From assembly GCF_030317035.1 (NCBI RefSeq), contig NZ_JASZYK010000008.1, positions 62,001 through 126,000 on the forward strand: a DNA stretch of 64,000 nt, read 5' to 3'. The DNA comes from Variovorax sp. J22G73. GTDB lineage: Bacteria > Pseudomonadota > Gammaproteobacteria > Burkholderiales > Burkholderiaceae_C. Below the pieces are notes generated by a model that was given only the letters and a program-made list of their open reading frames with translations, was not told the DNA's origin and made no database searches. The translations under genes and the position numbers were made by a program. Shown piece after piece: positions 25,151 through 34,123 of this stretch (position 1 is the stretch's first letter; each line of letters starts with the position of its first letter).

Positions 25151-25186
25151 CTGTATCTGGTACAGCGGCTGCTGTATCAAGTACAG
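25151..25186. promoter_or_regulatory. Pair of TGTA-N5-TACA palindromes 21 bp apart
   Basis: CTGTATCTGGTACAG (25151-25165) and CTGTATCAAGTACAG (25172-25186) have the same arms CTGTA and TACAG with a 5-base centre. Their spacing of 21 bases equals two helical turns, as for a cooperative dimer pair. They lie between two convergent genes, 15 bases past the hydrolase stop, which is an unusual place for an operator. The rest of the 260-base gap shows nothing clear. Confidence 0.5.
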
Positions 25187-25201
25187 CAGCGGCAAGGCGC
25201 T

Positions 25202-26077
25202 TCAGGAGAAAAACCGCAGCAACCGCGCGTTGACCTCGTCCGCGCGCTCGTACTGCGCCCAATGCCCCGCCCCGTCGACCACCGTGCCCTCCCGCCCCGG
25301 CCCTTCGGCCACCAGCTGCGCCACCAGCGGCCGCGGGTCGGCGGTGACGTCGAACTCGCCCCACAGCAGCAGCGTTGCCACACCGCGCGCGCCCAGCACA
25401 TCGAGCGCCTGCCGCAGGCCGCCCGACTGCGACACCTCCTTGCTGCGAAAGCGCGTGCCGTGGCACGAGATGTCATGGATCTCGAAAGCCAATGCGTCGA
25501 TGGCCGCCTTGTCGTGCAGCATCAGCGCGGCCAGGTTGTTCAGCAGCGCGGCGCGCTCGGCCTCGCGGTCGGGGGCGGCGCGCCAGTTGATCATTTGCGC
25601 CGTCATGCGCCGCATGGTGCCGTGGCCGCCGCTGCCCACCAGCGCGAAGCGGCGAACGGCGCCGCGCTGCACCGCGAAGCGCGCGGCCGTGAGCCCGCCG
25701 AAAGAAAAGCCGCCCAGGTCGATGGGCGTGCCCGCGCCCACGAGCTGGTCGAGCGTGCCGCCCAGCGCGGCCAGCAACGGCGGCAGCGTGTCTTCGCCCG
25801 GCGCCACGCGCGGCGGCGCGTCGGACTCGTTGAAGCCCGGCATGTCGGGCAGCCACAGCGTGCGGCCGGCCGATAGCGCCTCGGCGTTGCGCAGCCAGTG
25901 CATCCAGCTGCCGTGGCCGCCGTGCAGCAGCACCAGCGGGGGTTGCGCGGTGCCGGTGCCGAAGCGGCGCCAGCGCACGCGCACGCCTTCGTGCACCGGG
26001 TCGTGGTGGGTCGAGAGCGCGTCGATGCGCGCTATCTGCGCGGTGGCCGCTCGGGCCTCGGTTTCTCCCTGTGTCAT
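25202..26077 (-). CDS. Alpha/beta hydrolase, MhpC-like
   Basis: A 291-residue cytoplasmic alpha/beta hydrolase. The oxyanion loop LLHGGHGSW, nucleophile elbow GFSFGG, acid region WGEFDVTAD and base region GAGHWAQYE give a complete Ser-Asp-His triad. It resembles C-C bond hydrolases of meta-cleavage pathways, but could be a simple esterase. The ATG at 26077 overlaps the stop of the cytochrome b561 gene (ATGA), so the two are translationally coupled. The pairing with a membrane cytochrome is not explained by a known pathway. Confidence 0.85.
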   Translation of the reverse strand: MTQGETEARAATAQIARIDALSTHHDPVHEGVRVRWRRFGTGTAQPPLVLLHGGHGSWMHWLRNAEALSAGRTLWLPDMPGFNESDAPPRVAPGEDTLPPLLAALGGTLDQLVGAGTPIDLGGFSFGGLTAARFAVQRGAVRRFALVGSGGHGTMRRMTAQMINWRAAPDREAERAALLNNLAALMLHDKAAIDALAFEIHDISCHGTRFRSKEVSQSGGLRQALDVLGARGVATLLLWGEFDVTADPRPLVAQLVAEGPGREGTVVDGAGHWAQYERADEVNARLLRFFS

Positions 26078-26634
26078 GGCCACATCCGCTGCAGCTCGCG
26101 CTCGCCGTCGAAGAACTGGTGCTTCAGCGCGCCCAGCACATGCAGCGCGAAGATCACGTAGAGCACATAGCCGGCCCAGGTGTGCACGCCGCCCAGCACG
26201 GTGTGCCAGGTTTCCTTCACCGCGGGCTCGATGGCCATGATCCAGCCGATGCGCGGCCATTCGAACAGGCCGAAGAGGTACATCGGGTGGGTGCCGGCGT
26301 CTTTCCAGGCCGAGTCGTGCATCCAGCCCGACAGCGGCAGCAGCACCATCAGCACATACAGCGCGCCGTGGGCCGCATGGGCGCCGAAGCGCTCCAGCGC
26401 GCCGAACGAGCCCGGCATGGCCGGCGGCTTGTGGGTGGCGCGCCACAAGATGCGCAGCAGCACCAGCCCCAGCACCGTGATGCCTATCGACTTGTGGGTG
26501 TCGACGGCCGGGCGCACCCAGTCGTCGGGGTAGTGGTCGACCAGCAGGATCAACGCGATGTTGGTCGCCATGAGCAGGGCAATGAGCCAGTGCAGCGCGA
26601 TGGCGGTTCGGGTGTAGCGGGTTTGTGCGAGCAT
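26074..26634 (-). CDS. Cytochrome b561 family protein
   Basis: A 186-residue four-helix membrane di-heme cytochrome. Heme-ligand His residues are likely those in ALHWLIALL, DTHKSIGI, HAAHGALYV and HTWAGYVLY, with a further one in FALHVLGALKHQFF. Such proteins pass electrons between quinones and a periplasmic or membrane acceptor, sometimes as superoxide oxidases. It is the first gene of a two-gene unit with the alpha/beta hydrolase and is divergent from the glycosyltransferase gene. Confidence 0.92.
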   Translation of the reverse strand: MLAQTRYTRTAIALHWLIALLMATNIALILLVDHYPDDWVRPAVDTHKSIGITVLGLVLLRILWRATHKPPAMPGSFGALERFGAHAAHGALYVLMVLLPLSGWMHDSAWKDAGTHPMYLFGLFEWPRIGWIMAIEPAVKETWHTVLGGVHTWAGYVLYVIFALHVLGALKHQFFDGERELQRMWP

Positions 26635-26778
26635 GCGGGGAATTTTCAGGCGTGGGGCGACTCAGTCGTCGGTGGCGCGTGCGATTGTCCCGGGTTTGGC
26701 TTGGGCCTTTCGAAACCGCGGGCCGAGTTCTTGCGTACCAACGATCAGCTGACGACCAGTTCGCCCGGGCACCTTCTC

Positions 26779-28236
26779 TTGAACGATCCTCTCCAAAGCG
26801 CCTTCCTGGCCGCGTCACCGCGCCTGTCCCCTCCCCGCACCCCCCTGCGCAGCTGGCTCATCCATGGCGGCGTGCTGGTGCTGTGGGTGCTGCTGTTCGC
26901 CATGGCCTTCAAGGTGGGCAACGTGCGGGCCTGGTCGGTGGGGGTGGCCTATGTGCTCTACGACACGGTGCTGCTGCTGTTCGTCGGCTGGATGACGCTG
27001 CCCATCCTGCGGCGGCGCACCACCGCCGCCCCGCCGGAGGGGCTGCGGCGCAACACGCTGGGCGTGATCGTCGCCTCGCACAACGAGGCCGCCGTGCTGC
27101 CCGTGACATTGGCCGCCCTGCTCGGGCAGACCGACGTGCCCGACCGCATCGTGATTGCCGACGACGGCTCCAGCGACGGCACGGCCGAACTGCTGGCCAC
27201 GCGCTACGGCCTGGTCGCCCCCGCGCTGGGCGGGCTGAGCGCCGCGAGCACCACGCACCCCTCCCTGTACTGGCTGCGCCTGCCGCACGGCGGCAAGGCG
27301 GTGGCGCTGAATGCGGCCATCCTGTGCATCGACACCGACACCGTGCTCACGGTCGACGGCGACACCCTGCTCGACAGCAAGGCCATCGGCGCGGTGCGCC
27401 GGGCCTTCTCGCAGGAGCCGAACCTGGTGGCCGCCACCGGCGTGATCACCCCGGTGTGCAGCCGCACGCTGGCCGGGCGCTGCTTTCAGTGGTTCCAGAC
27501 GTACGAGTACATCCGCAACTTTCTCTCGCGCTATGCGTGGATGCAGGTCAACGGGCTGCTGCTGATCTCGGGCGCCTTCGCGGGCTTCAGGACCGACGCG
27601 GTGCGCGCCGTGGGCGGCTTCGACACCGACTGCCTGGTGGAAGACTACGAGCTCATCCACCGCCTGCACCGCCACGCCCAGGCCCACGGCCTGCCCTGGA
27701 CGGTGCGCGTGCTCGGCGACGCGCAGGCCCACACCGACGCGCCCAGCAGCACTGGCGCCTTCCTGCGCCAGCGCCGCCGCTGGTTCGGCGGCTTCCTGCA
27801 GACGCAGTACTGGTACCGCGCGATGGTCGGCGACCGGCGCTACGGCTGGCTCGGCATCGCCATGTTGCCGGTGAAGGCCATCGACACGCTACAGCCGCTC
27901 TACGGCCTGGCCGCCTTCGGGCTGCTACTGGTGTACCTGGTGCGCGGCAACCTCGGCGTACTGGCGCCGGTGGCGGGCGTGATCGGCGCGAAGATCGTGC
28001 TCGACCTGGCCTTTCACCTGTGGTCGGTGTTCCTGTACCGCCGCTGGATCGGCCAGGCGAGCGAGGCCAACATGGCGCAGGCCTTTCTGGCCGCGCTGGT
28101 GGAGCCCTTCACCTTCCAGATCCTGCGGCACACGGGCGCGGCCTGGGGGTGGTGGACGTTCCTGACCGGGCGCGGCACCTGGGGGCGGCAGACGCGCGTC
28201 GGGCTGGTGGATGCCGACGGGGTGCGGCGCAGCTGA
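26779..28236 (+). CDS. Family 2 processive-type glycosyltransferase, membrane-bound
   Basis: A 485-residue GT2 enzyme of the PgaC/hyaluronan-synthase type. N-terminal membrane helices (about 30-75) precede the GT-A domain with VIVASHNEA, DDGSSDGT, DGDTLLD, VEDYELIHR and the QRRRW motif of processive enzymes. Three or four further helices follow. It should polymerise or transfer an activated sugar at the inner membrane, perhaps for an exopolysaccharide or lipid head group. No ATG exists near the N-terminus; TTG at 26779 is the best choice and TTG at 26731 is an alternative. No other polysaccharide genes are adjacent. Confidence 0.82.
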   Translation: MNDPLQSAFLAASPRLSPPRTPLRSWLIHGGVLVLWVLLFAMAFKVGNVRAWSVGVAYVLYDTVLLLFVGWMTLPILRRRTTAAPPEGLRRNTLGVIVASHNEAAVLPVTLAALLGQTDVPDRIVIADDGSSDGTAELLATRYGLVAPALGGLSAASTTHPSLYWLRLPHGGKAVALNAAILCIDTDTVLTVDGDTLLDSKAIGAVRRAFSQEPNLVAATGVITPVCSRTLAGRCFQWFQTYEYIRNFLSRYAWMQVNGLLLISGAFAGFRTDAVRAVGGFDTDCLVEDYELIHRLHRHAQAHGLPWTVRVLGDAQAHTDAPSSTGAFLRQRRRWFGGFLQTQYWYRAMVGDRRYGWLGIAMLPVKAIDTLQPLYGLAAFGLLLVYLVRGNLGVLAPVAGVIGAKIVLDLAFHLWSVFLYRRWIGQASEANMAQAFLAALVEPFTFQILRHTGAAWGWWTFLTGRGTWGRQTRVGLVDADGVRRS

Positions 28237-28273
28237 AGCCTGAGGCGCCGTGAATTGCAGGCGCCGTGAAGTC

Positions 28274-29095
28274 TCAGCCGCCGAACCGGAAGCTGGACAC
28301 CACCAGCCCGCCCATGAACGCGTCCTCGTGATAAACGCGCTCCCCCGCTTCGCCCTCGGCCGCGCCGACCGCCACCATCAGCGGAATCAGGTGCTCTTCA
28401 CGCGGATGCGCCATGCGCGCCGACGGGGCCGCGGCCCAGTCGAGCAGCTGCGCGCTGCGCTCGCCGGCCGAACCCTTGACCACCGCCGCATCGAGCCAGT
28501 CGTCGAAGGCCTTCGACACGCCGTGCGCCTGCGGGCCGAAGTTGCGCAGGTTGTGATAGCTCAGCCCGCTGCCGACGATGAGTACGTTCTCGTCGCGCAA
28601 GGGCGCGATGGCGCGGCCCAGCGCCAGGTGTTCGGCCGGGTCGAGGCCGCGGCGCAACGACAGCTGCACCACCGGCACGTCGGCCTTCGGGTAGATGGCG
28701 GCCATGGGCGAGAACATGCCGTGGTCGTAGCCGCGCTCGGGGTCGATCTGCACCGGCAGGCCCGCCTCGGCGATCAGCGACTGCACGCGCCGCGCCAGTT
28801 CGGGCGAGCCGGGTGAGTCGTAGCGCACCTCGTAGGTGTGGGCCGGAAAGCCGCCGTAGTCGTAGATCATGGGCGGGCGGGGGTTGCCCTGCACCGCGAA
28901 CACCGGCGCCTCCCAGTGCGCCGACACCATCAGGATGGCGCTGGGCGTGCGGCCGATCTGGCGCGGCATGTCGGCCAGCGAGGCGGCGAGCTGGTCGTAG
29001 GTGGGGCCCATTTCCTTCTTCATCCAGGGCCAGGGGCCGCCGCCGTGCGAGATGAAGTACGTGGGCAGGCGCGGGGTTGTGGTGTCGTGGGTCAA
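28274..29095 (-). CDS. DODA-type class III extradiol dioxygenase (YgiD-like)
   Basis: A 273-residue LigB-fold dioxygenase of the DODA/YgiD group, which opens catechol rings such as that of DOPA. The metal-binding ISHGGGP is at the N-terminus. AHWEAP, the DHGMFSPM region and GSGLSYHNLRNFG supply further ligands and the catalytic His. The TTG start at 29095 is supported by AAGGAG (29103-29108 on the opposite strand) 7 bases upstream. Two palindromes in the leader suggest regulated expression. The natural substrate is unknown; many of these enzymes are cytosolic and act on plant or humic phenols. Confidence 0.88.
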   Translation of the reverse strand: MTHDTTTPRLPTYFISHGGGPWPWMKKEMGPTYDQLAASLADMPRQIGRTPSAILMVSAHWEAPVFAVQGNPRPPMIYDYGGFPAHTYEVRYDSPGSPELARRVQSLIAEAGLPVQIDPERGYDHGMFSPMAAIYPKADVPVVQLSLRRGLDPAEHLALGRAIAPLRDENVLIVGSGLSYHNLRNFGPQAHGVSKAFDDWLDAAVVKGSAGERSAQLLDWAAAPSARMAHPREEHLIPLMVAVGAAEGEAGERVYHEDAFMGGLVVSSFRFGG

Positions 29096-29132
29096 GTCGA
29101 TGCTCCTTGAAAGCGTTGTGTCGACTGTAGAT

Positions 29133-29189
29133 ATTTCCTGCAGGGAAATCGACAGGCTGCGATGCATCGGTTTCTTTCCTCTCAGGAAA
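29133..29189. promoter_or_regulatory. Two related palindromes upstream of the DODA-type dioxygenase
   Basis: ATTTCCTGCAGGGAAAT (29133-29149) and TTTCCTCTCAGGAAA (29175-29189) share the half-site TTTCC/GGAAA. Their centres are about 41 bases apart, close to four helical turns. They sit in the leader of the dioxygenase gene, so they are candidate operators, perhaps for the LysR protein encoded just upstream. Confidence 0.55.
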
Positions 29190-29226
29190 CCATGGCATCG
29201 CCTTGCAGGCGAGAGTGCAGCGGCTG

Positions 29227-29490
29227 TCAGGCCTTGGCGAGGTCCTGCGGAATGTCGGCCAGGTGCTCGAGCGCCGCTTCGAGCGTTGCCCAGTTCGCGA
29301 AGAAGTACACCCGCTCGTTGCGGTCCCAGCGCCCGCCGAGCGCCTTGAGCGTGAGTGCCACCGCCGACAGGCTCCCCAGGAGCGCCGGCTTGGGCAGGCC
29401 ATAGGGTTCGATCAGGTCGCCAACGGTGCAGCCGAGCTGTGCTGCCAGGCGCTGGGCGCGGTCTGTGACGCGGGGTGAAGGCACGAACAT
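29227..29490 (-). CDS. Small protein of unknown function
   Basis: An 87-residue protein that I do not recognise. It is predicted soluble, with VTDRAQRLAAQLGC, PYGLPKPALLGSL and FFANWATLEAALEHLADI; the C-terminal part resembles small proteins that pair a sequence with a WDRNERVY motif, as in DUF-type toxin or phage-like families, but no family can be named. It lies between the LysR gene and the DODA dioxygenase gene, all on the minus strand, so it may be part of that unit. The reading frame is well supported by codon use. Confidence 0.6.
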   Translation of the reverse strand: MFVPSPRVTDRAQRLAAQLGCTVGDLIEPYGLPKPALLGSLSAVALTLKALGGRWDRNERVYFFANWATLEAALEHLADIPQDLAKA

Positions 29491-29576
29491 GCAACGATTT
29501 TCAGCGAACCGTGGCGGCGGTTGCGGATGCCCTCCTCCCATAAAAGCTGGATTGCGCCGCAGCTTTTGCGGTTGCG

Positions 29577-30542
29577 TCAGGGCTTCTGGCGTGGCTCCTG
29601 TCGCGGCTTCAAGCGCTCGCTCCGGCCGGCGGCGCCAGGCTGCGCATCGGCAGCCGCGTCCACCAGCCGCTCGCTCAGGAAATCGATGAAGGTCCGCAGC
29701 TTCGGCGACATGTACTGCCGGCTCGTGTAGACGGCAAACAACGTGACCGGCCCGGAATCGAACGCCGGCAGCAGCCGCAGCAGGCGCCCGCTGGCGATGT
29801 CGTCGTCGACCAGCCACGAAGGCATGTAGGCGACGCCCATGTCCGCGCGCACCGCGTGCAGCGTGAGCGTGGTGTCGTCCGAGCGCATGGCCGGCGCCAG
29901 CCGCAGCGGGTACATGCGCCCGCCCGGCCCCTTGAGCGCGAGGTTCTCCAGGTTCACGTAGCTGGGCACGATGGCGCCCAGCTTCGCCAGGTCGGCCGGC
30001 AGCGCGGGCGCGCCGCCCCTGCGCGCGATGTAGCCCGGCGTGGCCGTCAGGTAGAAGGGCACGCGGCACAGCGGCCGGGCGATGAGCGCGGGCGAAGGCT
30101 CCTGCGTGGCGCGCAGGGCCAGGTCGTAGCCGTCGGCGGCAAGGTCGACCTTGCGGTTTTCCAGGTGCATGTCGACCAGCACCTCGGGGTACTTCTTGCG
30201 GTAGTCGGCCAGCACGCGCGCGAAACGCGGCGTGGCGCACCACACGGGCGCGCTCACCTTGAGCTGGCCGCGCGGCGTGTCGTGCGTCTGGCCGATGGCG
30301 GCTTCGGCCGCGTCGAGCAGGTCGAGCGCGCGCCGGCTCTGCTCGTACCAGGCGGTGCCGGCTTCGGTCAGGCTCAGGTGGCGGCTGGAGCGGTGTAGCA
30401 GCCGCGCGCCGAGCGATTTCTCCAGTTGCGCGACGTGCTTGCTCGCCATGGGCGGCGACAGGCCCAGGCGCTCGGCCGCGGCCACGAAGCTGCCGGCTTC
30501 CACGACTTCGCGGAACACCCGCAGGCTGGTCATACGGTCCAA
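29577..30542 (-). CDS. LysR family transcriptional regulator
   Basis: A 321-residue LysR protein with an N-terminal HTH (about 4-63; SFVAAAERLGLSPPMASKHV, LLHRSSRHLSLTEAG) and the effector domain (about 92-295). It belongs to the YafC/CrgA-like group. The C-terminal tail is rich in Arg, Pro and Gln (RLKPRQEPRQKP). A TTG at 30542 has AAGGA 8 bases upstream; the ATG three codons later is the alternative. It lies upstream of the small unknown gene and the DODA dioxygenase gene on the same strand, and may regulate them through the paired palindromes. Confidence 0.9.
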   Translation of the reverse strand: MDRMTSLRVFREVVEAGSFVAAAERLGLSPPMASKHVAQLEKSLGARLLHRSSRHLSLTEAGTAWYEQSRRALDLLDAAEAAIGQTHDTPRGQLKVSAPVWCATPRFARVLADYRKKYPEVLVDMHLENRKVDLAADGYDLALRATQEPSPALIARPLCRVPFYLTATPGYIARRGGAPALPADLAKLGAIVPSYVNLENLALKGPGGRMYPLRLAPAMRSDDTTLTLHAVRADMGVAYMPSWLVDDDIASGRLLRLLPAFDSGPVTLFAVYTSRQYMSPKLRTFIDFLSERLVDAAADAQPGAAGRSERLKPRQEPRQKP

Positions 30543-30604
30543 AGTCGGGTTCCTTCAAGTCTCGGGCGCGAAAGTGTAGGCACCCCCGACGAGCATGCAG
30601 CAGC

Positions 30605-31060
30605 TCACGGTGGAATGAAGTCCGAGAACAGGTGCCCCGCCTGGTAGAGCAGTTCGAACTCGGCGTCGTCGATGGACCGCTCGATCAGGTCGAAGTGAGA
30701 CAGCGTTCCAACCAGCGCCCGGTCAGGGTCCACGAGCGGAACCGCGTGGTAGCTCACGACCACGCCCTGGTACGGATGCCCGTCGAGGCGCGCGTCGGTG
30801 GCCGAGTTGTTGGTCCTGAAGAGCCCGTCGCGCACGACGAACTGGCAAAAGCTCGCGTCCATCGGAACGGTTTCCAGGAAGGCCGGGCGCATTTCGCCGT
30901 CCTTGTCGACCAGCAGCACGTTGCGCAGGTTGCCCGCGTCGATCCGGTAGACCCCGGAGAACCTGTGGGGCACGCCTGCGTTCAGGTAAGCCAGAGCAGC
31001 GGCGGCGCCCCGGGCCTTGAGGACCGACGAGAAGGTTGCGAAATCACGAGCGTGCTGCAT
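30605..31060 (-). CDS. GAF-like sensory domain protein
   Basis: A 151-residue single-domain protein resembling GAF domains (FSGVYRID, VPMDASFCQFVV, DARLDGHPY, VVVSYHAVPLVDP, GTLSHFDL). It has no output domain, so it may bind a small ligand or act with a partner. The ATG at 31060 has a GAAGGG-type ribosome-binding site 6 bases upstream; a start nine codons earlier has none. It is divergent from the NTF2-like gene across about 180 bases. Confidence 0.6.
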   Translation of the reverse strand: MQHARDFATFSSVLKARGAAAALAYLNAGVPHRFSGVYRIDAGNLRNVLLVDKDGEMRPAFLETVPMDASFCQFVVRDGLFRTNNSATDARLDGHPYQGVVVSYHAVPLVDPDRALVGTLSHFDLIERSIDDAEFELLYQAGHLFSDFIPP

Positions 31061-31242
31061 ATCGACCGAGCCCTTCCGCGTGATCATTTGCTGGAACAGG
31101 CAATCTAGCACGGTGCCATGCCACCCGACGAGGCAAAAGATGACGTTGGCGTTGCGGGCAGGCCGGCAAGAAGGCGCACGCCGGGTCGATACAACTTGCG
31201 ATGTGTCGGCTCTGTCGGAGCCGTCGAACATGGGAGTTCTGG

Positions 31243-31602
31243 ATGTCCGACAACCACAAGGCGATTCTGGAGAAGGCCAACGCGGCCATCACCCAAGGCG
31301 ACCACGAGGGATTTCTCGCGTTCTGCACCGAAGACACGGCGTGGACCTTCGTCGGCGACATCACGCTCAGCGGCAAGCAGGCCGTTCGCGAATGGATGGC
31401 GGTCGCCTACAAGGAGCCGCCGCGCTTCGAGGTGCACCGGCTGATCGCCGAGGGCGACTTTCTCTCGGCGATCGGCGAGATCACGCTGAAGGACGACACC
31501 GGCAAGGCCACCCGCTCCGCGTACTGCGATGTGTGGCGCTTCAGCGATGGCAAGCTGGCCGAGCTGCAGGCCTTTGTCGTCGAGGCCGGCAAAGCCCCCT
31601 GA
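31243..31602 (+). CDS. NTF2/SnoaL-like small protein
   Basis: A 119-residue single-domain protein of the nuclear-transport-factor-2 fold, often annotated as a ketosteroid-isomerase-related protein. AILEKANAAITQGDHEGFL, DITLSGKQAVREWM and YCDVWRFSDGKLAEL are typical. The catalytic role is not known. A GGAG site lies 6 bases before the ATG at 31243. It is convergent with the bacteriophytochrome gene, with about 60 bases between them. Confidence 0.85.
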   Translation: MSDNHKAILEKANAAITQGDHEGFLAFCTEDTAWTFVGDITLSGKQAVREWMAVAYKEPPRFEVHRLIAEGDFLSAIGEITLKDDTGKATRSAYCDVWRFSDGKLAELQAFVVEAGKAP

Positions 31603-31663
31603 GCCCAGCGCGCGGCAAGTCGCGCACAGCTCGCCCTGCCGTTGAAAAAAGCGGGGGATTTCC

Positions 31664-33853
31664 CTATTGCGGAATCCGCACCGTGAACACCACCTGTCCA
31701 TCGACATGGCTGTACGCGATGCTTCCGTTGTGCGACTTCACGATGGCCTGCGCGATGTGCAGGCCCAGCCCCAGCCCGCTCTTGTTGCGTTCGTTCGGCC
31801 CGATGCGGCGCTTGAACGCGCTGAACAGCTCGGGCACCAGGGCAGCGTCGATGGCCGGCGCCGTGTTGGCGACCCGCAGCACCACCACATTGCCTTCCTG
31901 TTCCAGCGCCACGCGCACCGGTTCGCCCGGCAGGCCGTGGTGCCGCGCATTGCTCACGAGGTTGCCGATGAGCTGGGCCATGCGGTCCGGGTCGCCGACC
32001 ATGGCGAGCGACTTCGGCGCCTGCAGCTTGATCTGCGAACCGGGGTAGGCCGTCAACGCCTCGTCCATCGCGTCTTCCAGCAAACGGGCGACGTCCATCT
32101 GGACCGGCTGGAGCTGCAGACCTAGGCCGCTCTGCAGGCGCGAAGCGTCCAGCACCTGGCCGATCAGGCGCCCCATGCGGCTGCTCGACGACTGGATGCG
32201 CTGCCCCAGGCGCTCGCCCACCGTGTTGCCCTCGGGCAGGCTGCGCTCCAGCAGCTTGGCGGCCATGGAAATCGACTGCAGCGGGTCGCGCAGGTCGTGG
32301 CCCAGTACGGCGATAAGCTCGTTTCGTGATTTGTAGAGTTCGGCGTTGCGCGCCGCGCTGGCGCGAATCAGCTCGTCGCGCAGCTGCCCCGCGAATTCGA
32401 CTTCAGGCGCACCCCACGGCACGCTGGTGTCGCTCACGGTCTGCTTCCAGATGTCGAACGAACCGCGCGGCGTCAGGCGCGGGCCCAGCGGGCCCGACAC
32501 GTAGTGCTTCTCGGGCTTGCCGCCCCAGTTGATGGTTTCGATCTGCTCCTTGCGCGCGAGCAGCAGCCAGCCGTTGTCGATGGCGTCGAAGCGCAGCGCC
32601 AGAAAACCGCACCACACGCCGCACAGCGGCTGCAGGTGCTCGGGCAGGCTGGCCCGCTCGTGCAGCGTGACGATCTCGTCGCTGGCCTTGGACACGGCCA
32701 GCCATTGCACGACGGCGGCCGCCGTCTCGTGCGGAATCTCGCCCTCCACATGCAGGCGCGACTGCTCGGCGATCACCGCGGCCTGGGCCTCGAACGCCGC
32801 GGCCAGCGGCCCGGCCAGGCTCGCCAGGGCGCCGAAGGTGTCTTCGGCATGCAGCACCGACTCGATCATCCGCGCGCGCAGGCTGGCGGCTTCGGACGCG
32901 CGCGCGGCCTGCTCGCGCGAGAGCAGGCTCTGCACGTTGGAGGCCAGCACCTGCGCCAGCACGTCACACGCCATGCGCAGCGCATGCGGCACCTGCAGCG
33001 CTGTGCGGTGGTGGCAGGCCAGCATGCCCCACAGCCGGCCGTTGATGACGATCGAGATGCTCATCGACGCGCCCACGCCCATGTTGCGCAGGTACTCGAT
33101 GTGAATGGGCGACACGCTGCGCAGGGTGCAATAGCTCATGTCCAGCGGCGGCAACCCCGGGTCGCCCACCACCAGCGCCACCGGCACCGAATGCACGTCG
33201 GCGATGAGCCGCAGCGTGTTGATCACGTAGAGCCGGCGCGCCTGGGCCGGAATGTCGCTGGCCGGGTAGCGGCGCCCCAGGAAGGGCTCGAGCGACTCGT
33301 GGCGCCGCTCGGCCACCACGTCGCCGCTGTCGTCGTGCCGGAAGCGGTAGGCCATCACGCGGTCGAAGCCGGTGAGCTGGTGCACTGTGTCCACCACCAG
33401 GCTGAGCAAGGCATCGATCGAGCCCTGCCGCTTGAGCCGGTCCATGGCACGGTGCGCCTTCAGCGCGAAGTCGGAAACCGCGTCCGCCGAGGCCGAACGC
33501 TCCTCGAACTCGGCGATCAACTCGTAGCCCATGCGGTGCACGATCAGGTCGAAAAGCCGCCCCGCCACCTCGACCTCGACGTTCACCGGCGAATGCTCCG
33601 TGCCGGCGATGGCCGTGTCGTTGACCTCGTGGAGCGTCTCGTGCACCAGCGCGTCGCCCATGAAGTGCGTGGGCACCAGCCGCTCCCCCAGCGCCGGGGC
33701 CGTGCCGCCCAGCAGCGCGGCGGCGTTCGCGCTCATGCGCGTCACGCTCAGCGTGGAGGCGTCGAACGCGATGAGCGCTCCGTGCGGCTGCACCAGGCCC
33801 GGGATGTGGATGGGCTCGCTCTCGCAGTTTTCTAGGGTGACGGTCTGGGTCAT
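31664..33853 (-). CDS. bphP: Bacteriophytochrome sensor histidine kinase
   Basis: A 729-residue red/far-red light sensor. The biliverdin-binding Cys10 is in ENCESEPIHIPG. The PAS domain is followed by a GAF domain with YPASDIPAQARR, then a PHY domain with the tongue motif WGGKPEKHY and RLTPRGSFDIW. The kinase part has the H-box LGHDLRDPL, N-box NLVSNARHHG and G-box GLGLGLHIAQ. It should autophosphorylate in response to light and pass phosphate to a response regulator. No heme oxygenase gene or response regulator gene adjoins it, so both must be elsewhere. The ATG at 33853 is the clear start. Confidence 0.95.
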   Translation of the reverse strand: MTQTVTLENCESEPIHIPGLVQPHGALIAFDASTLSVTRMSANAAALLGGTAPALGERLVPTHFMGDALVHETLHEVNDTAIAGTEHSPVNVEVEVAGRLFDLIVHRMGYELIAEFEERSASADAVSDFALKAHRAMDRLKRQGSIDALLSLVVDTVHQLTGFDRVMAYRFRHDDSGDVVAERRHESLEPFLGRRYPASDIPAQARRLYVINTLRLIADVHSVPVALVVGDPGLPPLDMSYCTLRSVSPIHIEYLRNMGVGASMSISIVINGRLWGMLACHHRTALQVPHALRMACDVLAQVLASNVQSLLSREQAARASEAASLRARMIESVLHAEDTFGALASLAGPLAAAFEAQAAVIAEQSRLHVEGEIPHETAAAVVQWLAVSKASDEIVTLHERASLPEHLQPLCGVWCGFLALRFDAIDNGWLLLARKEQIETINWGGKPEKHYVSGPLGPRLTPRGSFDIWKQTVSDTSVPWGAPEVEFAGQLRDELIRASAARNAELYKSRNELIAVLGHDLRDPLQSISMAAKLLERSLPEGNTVGERLGQRIQSSSSRMGRLIGQVLDASRLQSGLGLQLQPVQMDVARLLEDAMDEALTAYPGSQIKLQAPKSLAMVGDPDRMAQLIGNLVSNARHHGLPGEPVRVALEQEGNVVVLRVANTAPAIDAALVPELFSAFKRRIGPNERNKSGLGLGLHIAQAIVKSHNGSIAYSHVDGQVVFTVRIPQ

Positions 33854-34123
33854 AAAGGGTGTCGGTGCACCTGGGGTGTCGGGTCGGACGGGCTGGCTGG
33901 CTCTTGCGATTTGCGCCGCCGTGCCAATTTGGGGGCAATGCTGGATTTTGCAGCAGCAGGCCTGTGTGCAGGTTGGCTAAAAGCGTCCTTCCGATCAGCG
34001 CAAAGACGGAGGACCGCAACGTGTGACTACTCAAGTGACATGCTGACCCGCATGCCGACGCTGACCGATAGCCTCATCGAGGGATGCTGCCGCACAACCG
34101 ATATCGGCCGACCATTTTTGCCT

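Noticed and set aside
33854..34123. A possible small gene on the plus strand upstream of the bacteriophytochrome (33911-34168)
   Set aside because: No ribosome-binding site and an unlikely amino-acid composition; it overlaps the end of the small membrane gene on the other strand.
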